A DNA stretch of 64,000 nt from an uncultured Oscillospiraceae bacterium (lineage in GTDB: Bacteria; Bacillota_A; Clostridia; Oscillospirales; Oscillospiraceae): the NCBI GenBank assembly GCA_947631215.1, contig CANRKN010000001.1:1-64000 (forward strand), written 5' to 3'. A program made the position numbers and the translations under genes. The notes beneath the pieces are model-generated. The model worked only from the letters and a program-made list of their open reading frames with translations. It did no database searches and was not told the DNA's origin. Within the stretch, counting starts at the first letter, position 1. Each line of letters starts with the position of its first letter. This document shows, piece by piece, positions 26,141-34,567 of the stretch.

Positions 26141-27499
26141 ATGAAACGAGAGACGTTTGGCTCCCGGCTGGGCTTCCTGCTGGTGAGCGCCGGGTGCGCC
26201 ATCGGCATCGGGAACGTGTGGCGGTTCCCCTATGTGGCCGGCCAGAACGGCGGAGGGCTGTTCGTGCTGTTTTACCTCCTGTTCCTGTTCATCATGGGCG
26301 TGCCTGTGCTGACCATGGAGCTGGCCGTGGGCCGGGCGGGGCGGAAGAGCGCCCTGCGGGCCTACCAGGCGCTGGAGCCCAGGGGGACCAAGTGGCACAT
26401 CCACGGCGTGGTGTGCATGATCGGCAACTACATCCTCATGATGTACTACACCACCGTGTCCGGCTGGATGCTGGGCTATTTCGTCAAGTTCCTTACCGGG
26501 ACTTTCAATGGCATGGACGCCGGGGCGGTGGACGGGGTGTTCTCGGCCCTGATGGCGAGCCCCACGGAGATGACCCTATGGATGGCCATAGTGGTGCTCT
26601 TCGGCTTTCTGGTGGTGAGCCTGGGCCTGCAGGGCGGATTGGAGCGCATCAGCAAGGTGCTCATGAGCGCCCTTCTGGTGCTCATCGTGGTGCTGGCCGT
26701 GCACTCCCTCCTCCTGCCCGGAGCGGGAGAGGGACTTACATTCTACCTGGTGCCCCACCTGGGCCAGGCTATGGAGATGGGCCTGGGGAAGGTCATCACC
26801 GCGGCCATGAACCAGGCGTTCTTCACCCTGGGCCTCGGCATCGCGTCCATGGAGATATTCGGAAGCTATATGTCCAGGGACAACACCCTTGCCGGCGAGG
26901 CGGTGCGCATCAGCGGGCTGGACACCTTCGTGGCCCTTTCCAGCGGCCTCATCATCTTCCCGGCCTGCTTTGCCTTCGGCGTGGAGCCCGCGGCGGGCCC
27001 GCCTCTCATCTTCCTCACTCTGCCCAAGGTGTTCGTGAATATGGCCGGAGGCCGGCTGTGGGGGACGCTGTTCTTCCTCTTCATGACCTTCGCCAGCTTC
27101 TCCACGGTCATCGCCGTGTTTGAGAATATCATTGCCGCCTGCATCGACAACCTGGGCTGGAGCCGGAAAAAGGCGGTGCTTGTAAACGCGGTGTTCGTGC
27201 TCATTGCGAGCCTGCCATGTGTGCTGGGCTTCAATGTGTGGAGCGATGTGCGCCTGATAGGGGGCCGGGACGTGCTGGACACGGAGGACTTCCTTGTCAG
27301 CAATCTGCTGGCGCCCATCGGCTCGCTCATATACCTTCTCTTCTGCGTGAGCAAGTGGGGCTGGGGCTACGACAAGTACATGGCCGAGGCCAACACCGGC
27401 GCGGGCCTGCGCCTGCCGGAGGGGAAATGCATGAAGTTCTACCTGCGGTTCATCCTGCCGGTGCTCATCCTCATTATCCTGATACAGGGTCTCGTCTGA
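26141..27499 (+). CDS. Sodium-dependent transporter, NSS/SNF family
   Basis: A 452-residue neurotransmitter:sodium symporter family protein with 11-12 helices. The N-terminal signature GCAIGIGNVWRFPYVAGQNG (TM1, sodium and substrate site) and the following GGGLFVLFYLLFLFIMGVP are classic for bacterial NSS members, which usually import amino acids such as Trp, Tyr, Leu or Ala. TM6 (ITAAMNQAFFTLGLGIASME) carries the expected helix break. Substrate is not predictable here. The next gene, a lipoprotein, begins 16 bases later. Confidence 0.92.
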   Translation: MKRETFGSRLGFLLVSAGCAIGIGNVWRFPYVAGQNGGGLFVLFYLLFLFIMGVPVLTMELAVGRAGRKSALRAYQALEPRGTKWHIHGVVCMIGNYILMMYYTTVSGWMLGYFVKFLTGTFNGMDAGAVDGVFSALMASPTEMTLWMAIVVLFGFLVVSLGLQGGLERISKVLMSALLVLIVVLAVHSLLLPGAGEGLTFYLVPHLGQAMEMGLGKVITAAMNQAFFTLGLGIASMEIFGSYMSRDNTLAGEAVRISGLDTFVALSSGLIIFPACFAFGVEPAAGPPLIFLTLPKVFVNMAGGRLWGTLFFLFMTFASFSTVIAVFENIIAACIDNLGWSRKKAVLVNAVFVLIASLPCVLGFNVWSDVRLIGGRDVLDTEDFLVSNLLAPIGSLIYLLFCVSKWGWGYDKYMAEANTGAGLRLPEGKCMKFYLRFILPVLILIILIQGLV

Positions 27500-27515
27500 C
27501 GAAAGGAGAAATGAC

Positions 27516-28559
27516 ATGAAAAAGATAGCTATCCTGTTCCTGTGCCTCATGACGCTGCTGTCCGGCTGTGCCGCGTCCGTCATCGCCCCGGGCGAGGCGG
27601 GGGTGCGCTACGGCTTCGGCGGCCTGTCGGCGGCCCTGGACGGGGAGAGCTTGGACCTCTCCGGCCTGAACGCGGTGCTGGAGGTGGCGGAGAACGACGA
27701 CACTAGGGGCGCCCGGCTCTATTTGGAGAACGAGGGCCAGATCTACGCCGAGTTCATCGTCACCATCACCGGCGATGAGGTGGCCGTCGCGGCCAACGGC
27801 CAATCCAGCGGCTCCCGCGTCTATACCGTCACGGACCCGGACACCGCCGAGGCGGTGTACCACGGCATAGGCGACTTCATCATGCCGGACTTTGAGAACA
27901 TGACCGACGAGGAGATGGAGGCCTACATGGCCCAGCTGGAGGAGAGGCTGGGCGAGCTGGACGTGCCGGAGCTGACCGAGGAGGAGATACAGGCGTCCGC
28001 GGAGCAGGCCCAGGCGTATGCCGACCTCATGGGGCGGTGCCTCACCGAGGCGGAGCCCATGGAGCTGGAGGGCATGACCTATACCGGCATGACCCTCAAC
28101 GTCACCGAGGCGGACGTGGCCGAGCTTCTTCGCATCCGCGGCCTCACCGGCGCGGCCCAGTCCCTGGAGGACGGGGGCCTGGCCCTGGGGATGACGGGGG
28201 ACTTCCGCGTCAGTGAGGACGGGCAGAAGAGCTATACCGACCTGACCATCAACATCGCCATGCCCGGGCAGGACACCTACAGCTTCCTGATCGTCGCCGA
28301 CGGCGCCGAGACCGGCAAGACGGGCCTGGACGTCACCGCGCTGGAGGACGGCAAAGAGCTGGGCACGGTCCATCTGGACCTGCTGGGCGGCGGCGTGGCC
28401 GAGGCCCCCTGGCTGGATGTGGACACTTCCGAGGCCACGGACCTCACCGGGATGACCGGGGAGGAGCTGGAAAACGAGCTGGTCATGGCCCTGGGCAGCC
28501 TGGGCGGACAGGCTATGGCGGGCCTCGCCATCGCGGCGGCCAACGCCGCTGTGGACTAA
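27516..28559 (+). CDS. Lipoprotein of unknown function
   Basis: A 347-residue predicted lipoprotein. The signal ends in the lipobox LLSGC, with the lipid-modified Cys at about residue 18. The mature part is acidic and rich in Glu/Asp/Gly, with a helical Glu-rich middle (EEMEAYMAQLEERLGELDVPELTEEEIQA) between beta-type segments. I do not recognise a family. It sits between the NSS transporter and a ClC channel gene on one strand with short gaps, so the three may form an operon. Confidence 0.75.
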   Translation: MKKIAILFLCLMTLLSGCAASVIAPGEAGVRYGFGGLSAALDGESLDLSGLNAVLEVAENDDTRGARLYLENEGQIYAEFIVTITGDEVAVAANGQSSGSRVYTVTDPDTAEAVYHGIGDFIMPDFENMTDEEMEAYMAQLEERLGELDVPELTEEEIQASAEQAQAYADLMGRCLTEAEPMELEGMTYTGMTLNVTEADVAELLRIRGLTGAAQSLEDGGLALGMTGDFRVSEDGQKSYTDLTINIAMPGQDTYSFLIVADGAETGKTGLDVTALEDGKELGTVHLDLLGGGVAEAPWLDVDTSEATDLTGMTGEELENELVMALGSLGGQAMAGLAIAAANAAVD

Positions 28560-28592
28560 AAATATAGCAAGCAAAGCCTCCGGGAGGACAAG

Positions 28593-29852
28593 TTGGAGCA
28601 GTTCAAGCAAGACATAAAGCGCATCGTCTATGAGTGGGGCGCGTTTGTGCGCTGGGCGGTGCTGGCGGCGCTGACCGGCGCGGTCGTGGGTGGGGCGGCA
28701 GTGGCCTTTCACTGGTGCATCGGCACGGTCACGGCCCTTCGCAGCATGGAGCCCCGGCTCATATGGCTGCTGCCCATTGCCGGCGCCCTCATCGCCCTGG
28801 CGTACAAGCTCTGCGGCATGGAGCAGGACAAGGGCACCAACCAGATCCTCCTGGCGGTCCGGGACAACGAGCCGGTGAAGCTGCGGATGGCGCCGCTCAT
28901 CTTCTTCGCCACCGTGGCCACCCACCTGGCCGGCGGCTCCGCCGGGCGGGAGGGGGCGGCCCTGCAGCTGGGCGGCTCCATCGCCTCCTGGACGGGGCAG
29001 AAGCTCAAATTGGACGGAAGAGACAGGCGCATCCTGGTCATGTGCGGCATGGCCGCGGCGTTCTCGTCCCTTTTTGGCACGCCCATCACCGCGGCGGTGT
29101 TCGCCATCGAGGTGGCCAGCGTGGGGGTCATGTACTACGCCGCCATCGTGCCCTGTCTGGTGTCCTCGGTCAGCGGCTTCATCCTGGCCCGTGCCCTGGG
29201 CCTGCACGGCCTGGTGGGCTACAACGCCGGGACGGTACCGGCCCTGTCCGCCGCCAGCATGTGGCAGACGGTGGTGCTGGGTATCGCCTGCGCGGCGGTG
29301 GCCATCCTCTTCTGCGTGGCCATGCACCAGGGCCATAAACTTTACGAGACCTACATAAAAAACAGCGTGCTCCGGGCCGCCGTGGGCGGATGCGTGGTGC
29401 TGGCGCTGACGCTGCTCTGGGGCAGCCAGGACTATTCCGGCGCCGGGGACGAGCTCATCCGGCAGATGCTGAACGGCCGCAGCGCCTGGTACATGTTCCT
29501 TTTAAAAATACTCTTCACGGCCCTGACCATGGGGGCGGGGTTCCGGGGCGGCGAGATCGTGCCCGCGCTGTGCGTGGGCTGCGCCTTTGGCACCTGGATG
29601 GGCCCCCTGCTGGGCCTGCCCCAGGGTTTTTCCGGGGCGCTGGGCATGGCGGCGGTGTTCTGCGGCGCCACCAACTGTCCGGTGACCAGCTTCCTGCTGG
29701 CCTTTGAGCTGTTCGGCGGCCAGGGCATGATCCTCTACGCCCTGGGCTGCGCGGTGAGCTATATGCTGTCCGGGTACTATGGGCTCTACAGCGCCCAGAA
29801 GCTGGTATTTTCCAAATTCCGCCCGGAACAGGTGGACAGACCGGCGCACTGA
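28593..29852 (+). CDS. ClC family chloride/fluoride channel or antiporter
   Basis: A 419-residue, roughly 10-helix ClC protein. The selectivity motif GGSAGREGAALQLGGS near residue 125 keeps the gating glutamate (GREG), which favours H+-coupled exchange over a pure channel. GTPITAAVFAIEV near residue 160 and a C-terminal GAGFRGGEIVPALCVG near residue 308 are further ClC motifs. There is no CBS domain. The gene starts at TTG 28593 behind GGGAGG. It may export fluoride or chloride, and the ion cannot be settled by eye. Confidence 0.9.
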   Translation: MEQFKQDIKRIVYEWGAFVRWAVLAALTGAVVGGAAVAFHWCIGTVTALRSMEPRLIWLLPIAGALIALAYKLCGMEQDKGTNQILLAVRDNEPVKLRMAPLIFFATVATHLAGGSAGREGAALQLGGSIASWTGQKLKLDGRDRRILVMCGMAAAFSSLFGTPITAAVFAIEVASVGVMYYAAIVPCLVSSVSGFILARALGLHGLVGYNAGTVPALSAASMWQTVVLGIACAAVAILFCVAMHQGHKLYETYIKNSVLRAAVGGCVVLALTLLWGSQDYSGAGDELIRQMLNGRSAWYMFLLKILFTALTMGAGFRGGEIVPALCVGCAFGTWMGPLLGLPQGFSGALGMAAVFCGATNCPVTSFLLAFELFGGQGMILYALGCAVSYMLSGYYGLYSAQKLVFSKFRPEQVDRPAH

Positions 29853-29880
29853 CGCGCCGTTGGAATAAGGAGAGAAAGCT

Positions 29881-31071
29881 ATGAATTTCGTTTTTATTTC
29901 CCCCAACTTCCCCAAGACCTACTGGAACTTCTGCGACCGGCTCCGCCGGGACGGGGTCAATGTGCTGGGCGTGGGCGACTGCGCCTATGAGGACCTGGAG
30001 CCGGGCCTGCGGCAGGCCCTCACCGAGTATTACCGGGTGGGGACGCTGGAGGACTACGAGCAGGTGTTCCAGGCGGTGGCGTATTTCACCTACCGCTACG
30101 GGAAGATCGACTGGCTGGAGAGCAACAACGAGTACTGGCTGGAGCAGGATGCCCGCCTGCGCACGGATTTTCACATCACCACCGGCGTGGACACCCAGGG
30201 CGTGGCGGCCTTCAAGAGCAAGTCCGGCATGAAGCACTATTACGCCAAGGCCGGCGTACCCACCGCCCGCTGCCACAAGGTCTCCACCAAGACCGCGGCC
30301 AAGACCTTCATCAAAAAGGTGGGCTGGCCCGTCATCGCCAAGCCCGACATCGGCGTGGGCGCCAGCCACACCTGGAAGCTGGAAAATGAGCAGGACCTGG
30401 ACTGGTTCTTTAATGAGAAGCCGGACGTGCCCTACGTGATGGAGGAGTTCATCTGGGGCGCCATCCGCTCCTACGACGCCATCATGGACTCCCACTGCGA
30501 GCCGCTGATCGAGTCCTCGGCGGTGTTCCCGCCCTCCATCGCGGACATCGTCAACGACCAGGGGGACCTGTGCTACTACGTGGTGGACAAGGTGCCGGAG
30601 GCTCTGGCGGACATGGGCCGGCGGACGGCCAAGTCTTTCGGGGCCAAGAGCCGGTTTGTGCATTTTGAGTTCTTTGAGCTCACCAAGGCCAAGCCCGGCC
30701 TGGGGGAGATAGGGGACTTCGTGGGCCTGGAGGTCAACATGCGCCCGGCGGGCGGCTACACCCCGGACATGATAAACTTCGCCCACAGCACGGACGTGTA
30801 CCAGATATGGGCGGACATGGCGGCCTTTGACGAAAGCCACGTGACCCCGGGCGGGCCGGACCACTTCTGCGCCTACGCCAGCCGCCGGGACCAGACCGTC
30901 TACAGGCACAGCCATGAGGACATCATAGACCGCTGGGGCGGGCAGATGGCCATGTGCGAGCGCATGCCGGACGCTCTGTCCGACGCCATGGGCAACCAGA
31001 TGTACACCATCCACGCATCCAGCGAGGATGAGGCAAAGGAATTCATCCGCTTCGTGTCGGAGCGGGCCTGA
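29881..31071 (+). CDS. ATP-grasp carboxylate-amine ligase
   Basis: A 396-residue ATP-grasp protein. The N-terminal preATP-grasp fold covers about residues 1-105. The ATP-binding lysine segment is WPVIAKPDIGVGAS near residue 150, and the magnesium-site motif VGLEVNMRPAGGYTPDM lies near residue 280. Such enzymes join a carboxylate to an amine or thiol via an acyl-phosphate. The product is unknown. It is 14 bases from the esterase gene that follows, suggesting a paired pathway that makes and trims an amide- or ester-type metabolite. Confidence 0.85.
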   Translation: MNFVFISPNFPKTYWNFCDRLRRDGVNVLGVGDCAYEDLEPGLRQALTEYYRVGTLEDYEQVFQAVAYFTYRYGKIDWLESNNEYWLEQDARLRTDFHITTGVDTQGVAAFKSKSGMKHYYAKAGVPTARCHKVSTKTAAKTFIKKVGWPVIAKPDIGVGASHTWKLENEQDLDWFFNEKPDVPYVMEEFIWGAIRSYDAIMDSHCEPLIESSAVFPPSIADIVNDQGDLCYYVVDKVPEALADMGRRTAKSFGAKSRFVHFEFFELTKAKPGLGEIGDFVGLEVNMRPAGGYTPDMINFAHSTDVYQIWADMAAFDESHVTPGGPDHFCAYASRRDQTVYRHSHEDIIDRWGGQMAMCERMPDALSDAMGNQMYTIHASSEDEAKEFIRFVSERA

Positions 31072-31085
31072 TATAAGGAGGACAT

Positions 31086-31826
31086 ATGACCACACGTTAT
31101 TTCAAGGAGTACAGCCATATCCTGGGCCGGGACATGGAGTTCAAGATCTACGGCGAGGGCGGCAAGCTGTGCCTGTCCTTCCCGCCCCAGAACGGCCGGT
31201 TCTACGACTTTGAGAACTACGGCATGGTGGACACCATCGCCCCCTGGGTGGAGGAGGGCCGCGTCATGGTCGCGGGCGTGGACGCCATCGACGGGGAGAC
31301 CTGGTCCGCTGAGGGGAGCGACCCCCGGGCAAGGCTGGAACTGCAGGAGCGGTGGTTCGCCTACGTGACCGACGAGCTCATCCCCCGGCTCCATGAGCTG
31401 GGCTGCGACGACCGCAAGGCCATCACCACCGGCTGCAGCATGGGTGCGCTCCATGCGGCCAACTTCTTCTTCCGCCGGCCGGACCTCATCGATACCGTCG
31501 TGTCCCTGAGCGGGCTTTTCGACGCCAACTTCTTCTTCGGCGACTACCACGACGATCTGACCTACGCCAATTCGCCGCTGCAGTTCCTGCCCAATATGCC
31601 GGAGGACCACCCCTACATCCAGCTCTACCGGGAGAGCAACATCGTCCTCTGCTCCGGCCAGGGCGCCTGGGACGAGGAGATGATGGCCCATGAGCGTCGG
31701 CTGGAGTCCATCCTGCACGTGAAGGGCATCCCCGTCTGGGCGGACTACTGGGGCTACGATGTGTGCCACGACTGGCCCTGGTGGCGCAAGCAGCTGCCCT
31801 ATTTCTTCTCCCATCTGCCTATCTGA
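31086..31826 (+). CDS. Alpha/beta-hydrolase esterase
   Basis: A 246-residue esterase of the putative-esterase (D-type) group. The nucleophile elbow is TTGCSMGALHAANF near residue 118 (GxSxG variant GCSMG), with a following DANFFFGDY and a catalytic His likely in GYDVCHDWPWW near residue 228. It lies immediately downstream of the ATP-grasp gene with its own AAGGAGG. Substrate unknown. A GC hairpin (31836-31857) follows. Confidence 0.85.
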   Translation: MTTRYFKEYSHILGRDMEFKIYGEGGKLCLSFPPQNGRFYDFENYGMVDTIAPWVEEGRVMVAGVDAIDGETWSAEGSDPRARLELQERWFAYVTDELIPRLHELGCDDRKAITTGCSMGALHAANFFFRRPDLIDTVVSLSGLFDANFFFGDYHDDLTYANSPLQFLPNMPEDHPYIQLYRESNIVLCSGQGAWDEEMMAHERRLESILHVKGIPVWADYWGYDVCHDWPWWRKQLPYFFSHLPI

Positions 31827-31835
31827 GCAAAAGCG

Positions 31836-31857
31836 AGGCCGGCCGTCTGGCCGGCCT
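31836..31857 (+). terminator. Hairpin after esterase gene
   Basis: Perfect stem AGGCCGGCC and GGCCGGCCT with a GTCT loop, between the esterase and pepT. The T tract is short, so read-through into pepT is possible. Confidence 0.55.
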
Positions 31858-31885
31858 TATCTATAACAAAAGGAGCGATAATGCC

Positions 31886-33100
31886 ATGAGCGCCACGGAA
31901 CGGTTTTTGCGCTACGCCAAAATACACACCACCTCGGATGAGACGTCGGGGGTCACACCGTCCTCCGCCTGCCAGTGGGACCTGGCAAAGGTGCTGGTGC
32001 GGGAGCTGGAGGACCTGGGGCTGGAGAGTCCCACAGTGGATGAAAACTGCATCGTCACCGCCTTTATCCCGGCGACAACCGGCTATGAGGATGCCCCGGC
32101 CATCGGCTTTCTGGCCCATATGGACACAGCTTCGTTCCCCGGGAAGAACGTGCAGCCTATTCTCCACGAGCATTACGATGGCGGCGACGTGGCTCTGCCC
32201 AAAGAGGGACGGGTCATCCGGGTCGCCGACTTCCCATTCCTGCCCTCTCTCGCCGGGAAGACCCTCATCACCGCCAGCGGCGACACGCTCCTGGGGGCGG
32301 ACGACAAGGCGGGCGTCGCCGAGATCGTGGAGATGTGTGCCCGGCTCATGGCGGGGGACATCCCCCACGGGCGGATATGCGTGGCCTTCACCCCCGACGA
32401 GGAGATAGGTCAGGGGCCGGACCATTTTGACGTGGCCACCTTTGGGGCGAAGTACGCCTACACCGTGGACGGCGGCGCGGCGGGCAGCATCGAATACGAG
32501 AACTTCAACGCCGCCAGCGTGGCCGTCTCCATCCAGGGCGTGTCCGTCCACCCCGGCTCCGCCAAGGGCGTCATGGAAAACGCCCTGCTCATCGCCCAGG
32601 AGATCAATGCCCTCCTCCCGCCGGCGGATATCCCCGCCCGGACCGAGGGCTACCAGGGCTTCTTCCACCTGGACGGGCTCAGGGGCACCGCCACTGCCGC
32701 CCAGATGGGCTATATCATCCGGGACCACGACAGGGAGAAGTTTGAACAGCGCAAGGCCATGATGGAGAAGGCGTGCAAAACGGTGGCCGCAGCCCATCCA
32801 ACGGCAAAGATAGAGCTGGATATGAAGGACAGCTACTACAACATGCGGGAGAAGATAGAGCCCTGCATGCACCTCATCGACAACGCCAAAAAGGCGGCGG
32901 AGATGGCCGGGGTGGCGCCCACGGTGGAGCCCATCCGGGGCGGCACCGACGGGGCCCGCCTCAGCTTCATGGGCTTACCGTGCCCCAACCTGGGCACCGG
33001 CGGCTTCAACTTCCACGGTCCGGCGGAGTGCGTCTGCGCCGAGGACATGGAGACCGTGGTGGAGATACTGCTGAATATCGTGAAGCTGTACAGCGAGTGA
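31886..33100 (+). CDS. pepT: Peptidase T (tripeptide aminopeptidase)
   Basis: PepT, 404 residues, an M20 zinc aminopeptidase that removes the N-terminal residue of tripeptides in the cytoplasm. Metal-site segments are GFLAHMDTASF near residue 76 (HxD), GDTLLGADDKAGVAEI near residue 133, FTPDEEIGQG near residue 170 (the catalytic and ligand Glu pair), TVDGG near residue 193 and GTGGFNFHGPAE near residue 370. The ATG at 31886 is behind AAAAGGAG and gives MSATERFLRYAKIHT, the normal PepT start. Confidence 0.96.
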   Translation: MSATERFLRYAKIHTTSDETSGVTPSSACQWDLAKVLVRELEDLGLESPTVDENCIVTAFIPATTGYEDAPAIGFLAHMDTASFPGKNVQPILHEHYDGGDVALPKEGRVIRVADFPFLPSLAGKTLITASGDTLLGADDKAGVAEIVEMCARLMAGDIPHGRICVAFTPDEEIGQGPDHFDVATFGAKYAYTVDGGAAGSIEYENFNAASVAVSIQGVSVHPGSAKGVMENALLIAQEINALLPPADIPARTEGYQGFFHLDGLRGTATAAQMGYIIRDHDREKFEQRKAMMEKACKTVAAAHPTAKIELDMKDSYYNMREKIEPCMHLIDNAKKAAEMAGVAPTVEPIRGGTDGARLSFMGLPCPNLGTGGFNFHGPAECVCAEDMETVVEILLNIVKLYSE

Positions 33101-33113
33101 AATAAGATATACC

Positions 33114-33142
33114 AAGCCCCCGGGCCAGCGGCCCGGGGGCTT
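33114..33142. terminator. Bidirectional terminator, pepT / radical SAM gene
   Basis: Perfect 13-bp stem AAGCCCCCGGGCC and GGCCCGGGGGCTT with an AGC loop between two convergent genes. Confidence 0.8.
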
Positions 33143-33159
33143 GAACTATATATGCTATC

Positions 33160-34038
33160 TTAGCACTTCTCTATCCAGTGCTGGTCGTCGGGCTCAAAGA
33201 CCACCTTTTCGTAGGCGGGCACGTCCATCGGCACGCCCGTCCAGTCGGAGTGGATATCCCCGTTCTGCTTGATGATGACGTCGTAGAGGATGTCGTAGGT
33301 GACCCCGTCGGGGCCGGTCTCAACGATGGTGGAGTAGGGCAGGGTCTTGTGGTAGGTGATGTCCACGCCGTCGTACTCAAAATGGTAGCCGTTTCGCATG
33401 CGGCAGCCCTCCAGGCCCTTGTAGGTGAAGTACTTCTTCAGGTCCCGCAGGATGTTGTCGCCCTCCTCCCGGTACAGGTTCTCCGGGGTGGTGTCGGTAT
33501 AGTCATACCGGAACTGGATGGATACATGCCGGCCCTTCCACCGCTCCACGAAGGCGGGCAGGTTTTGGGCGGGGTAGTTCTTCCACAGCACGCAGTTGAC
33601 CCGGGCGGGCACCGGCAGCCGCCCGATGAGCTCGTCGGGGGACTCCTCCACGTATTTTTGCATATGCCGGGAGATGTTGACGCAGGTGATTTTGCCCTGG
33701 TTGCGCCGGAAGAAGCTCAATACGTCCTCCTCCGTCTCCCCCTCGAACACGGGGAGTGTGGTATTGATGAACACCCGGTGGGTGGTTGGGATGCAGTCCA
33801 GCATGACCTGCAGGCTCTCCAGATTGGCCATGGGCTCGCCGCCGGTGAACACGAAGTCGCACCGGGGGGTGATGGCGTCCATGCGCCGGATGCTCTGGCA
33901 TATCTTCTCCAGGCTGAAGCCCGACATGTCGGCGTACTCCTGCTTGTTGATGCAGAACGGGCAGTGGTTGCGGCAGTCATAGGGCACGAACACGGTGACG
34001 GTGGCGCCGCCTTCCCGCGTCTTGTAGGGATGGGCCAT
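33160..34038 (-). CDS. Radical SAM protein
   Basis: A 292-residue radical SAM enzyme. The 4Fe-4S cluster motif is YDCRNHCPFC (CxxxCxxC) near residue 22, and the SAM-binding GGEP appears in FVFTGGEPMAN near residue 65. The C-terminal half has no second cluster motif and ends with a WTGVPMDVPAYEKVVFEP segment. The reaction is unknown. The ATG at 34038 has GAGGA 9 bases upstream. It is divergent from sigG; no partner gene is next to it. Confidence 0.85.
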   Translation of the reverse strand: MAHPYKTREGGATVTVFVPYDCRNHCPFCINKQEYADMSGFSLEKICQSIRRMDAITPRCDFVFTGGEPMANLESLQVMLDCIPTTHRVFINTTLPVFEGETEEDVLSFFRRNQGKITCVNISRHMQKYVEESPDELIGRLPVPARVNCVLWKNYPAQNLPAFVERWKGRHVSIQFRYDYTDTTPENLYREEGDNILRDLKKYFTYKGLEGCRMRNGYHFEYDGVDITYHKTLPYSTIVETGPDGVTYDILYDVIIKQNGDIHSDWTGVPMDVPAYEKVVFEPDDQHWIEKC

Positions 34039-34229
34039 AGGCGTGTTTCCTCGGTTTTCAGCAGATTTTGGCATCGCTGTGCCGACAAACGGCATAATAT
34101 TCTACCATATTATCATCAAAAAGGAAAGAGGCGGCGCCGTTTTTTCTCCCTCTCTGGGCCGGTGAATCAAATCTTCCTCCGCTGGCAACACTATCTTCGC
34201 CTGACGAGAGTACGAGAGGGGATAGTCCG

Positions 34230-34526
34230 TTGCAATGCAAAGTGGAGATCTGTGGCGTGAACACGGCCAGGCTGAAGGTACTGAAAAACGAGGAGACGAG
34301 GGCCCTGCTGGTGAGGGCCAAGGCGGGGGATATGGCCGCCCGGGAGGAACTCATATCCGGCAACCTGCGGCTGGTGCTGAGCGTGATACAGAAATTTGCT
34401 GGCCGGGGGGAGAACGTGGACGACCTCTTCCAGGTGGGCTGCATCGGCCTCATCAAGGCCATCGACAATTTTGACATCACCCAGGACGTGAAGTTTTCCA
34501 CCTACGGGGTGCCGCCCGATGGTTGA
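34230..34526 (+). CDS. sigG: SigG, N-terminal half, interrupted by the insertion
   Basis: The first 93 codons (34230-34508) encode the N-terminus of the forespore sigma factor SigG, ending at KFSTYG in region 2. After that the frame runs into the insertion (VPPDG) and stops. KVEICGV, EELISGNLRLVLSVIQ and DDLFQVGCIGLIKAIDNFD match B. subtilis SigG almost residue for residue. The start is TTG at 34230 behind GAGAGGGGATAG. The fragment lacks the promoter-binding regions 2.4 and 4, so it cannot work alone. Joined at GGTGCC to the half at 51389 it gives a 259-residue SigG. A GTGAATCAA...CAACACTATC stretch at about 34161-34194 is only loosely like a SigF/SigG promoter. Confidence 0.93.
   Translation: MQCKVEICGVNTARLKVLKNEETRALLVRAKAGDMAAREELISGNLRLVLSVIQKFAGRGENVDDLFQVGCIGLIKAIDNFDITQDVKFSTYGVPPDG
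34508..34513 (+). repeat. attL core GGTGCC
   Basis: A 6-base direct repeat at the left junction, in the Gly-Val-Pro codons of sigG (GGG GTG CC). The identical hexamer occurs at 51388-51393 in the same reading phase. Serine recombinases cross over at a central dinucleotide inside such a short core. Confidence 0.85.
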
Positions 34527-34567
34527 GGGTGAAAAAATACGGAGAAAAAGCCCTGAAACCCTTGGTA

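Noticed and set aside
33178..34260. Plus-strand frame opposite the radical SAM gene running toward sigG
   Set aside because: The radical SAM motifs on the minus strand are clear, and the plus frame shows only shadow composition.
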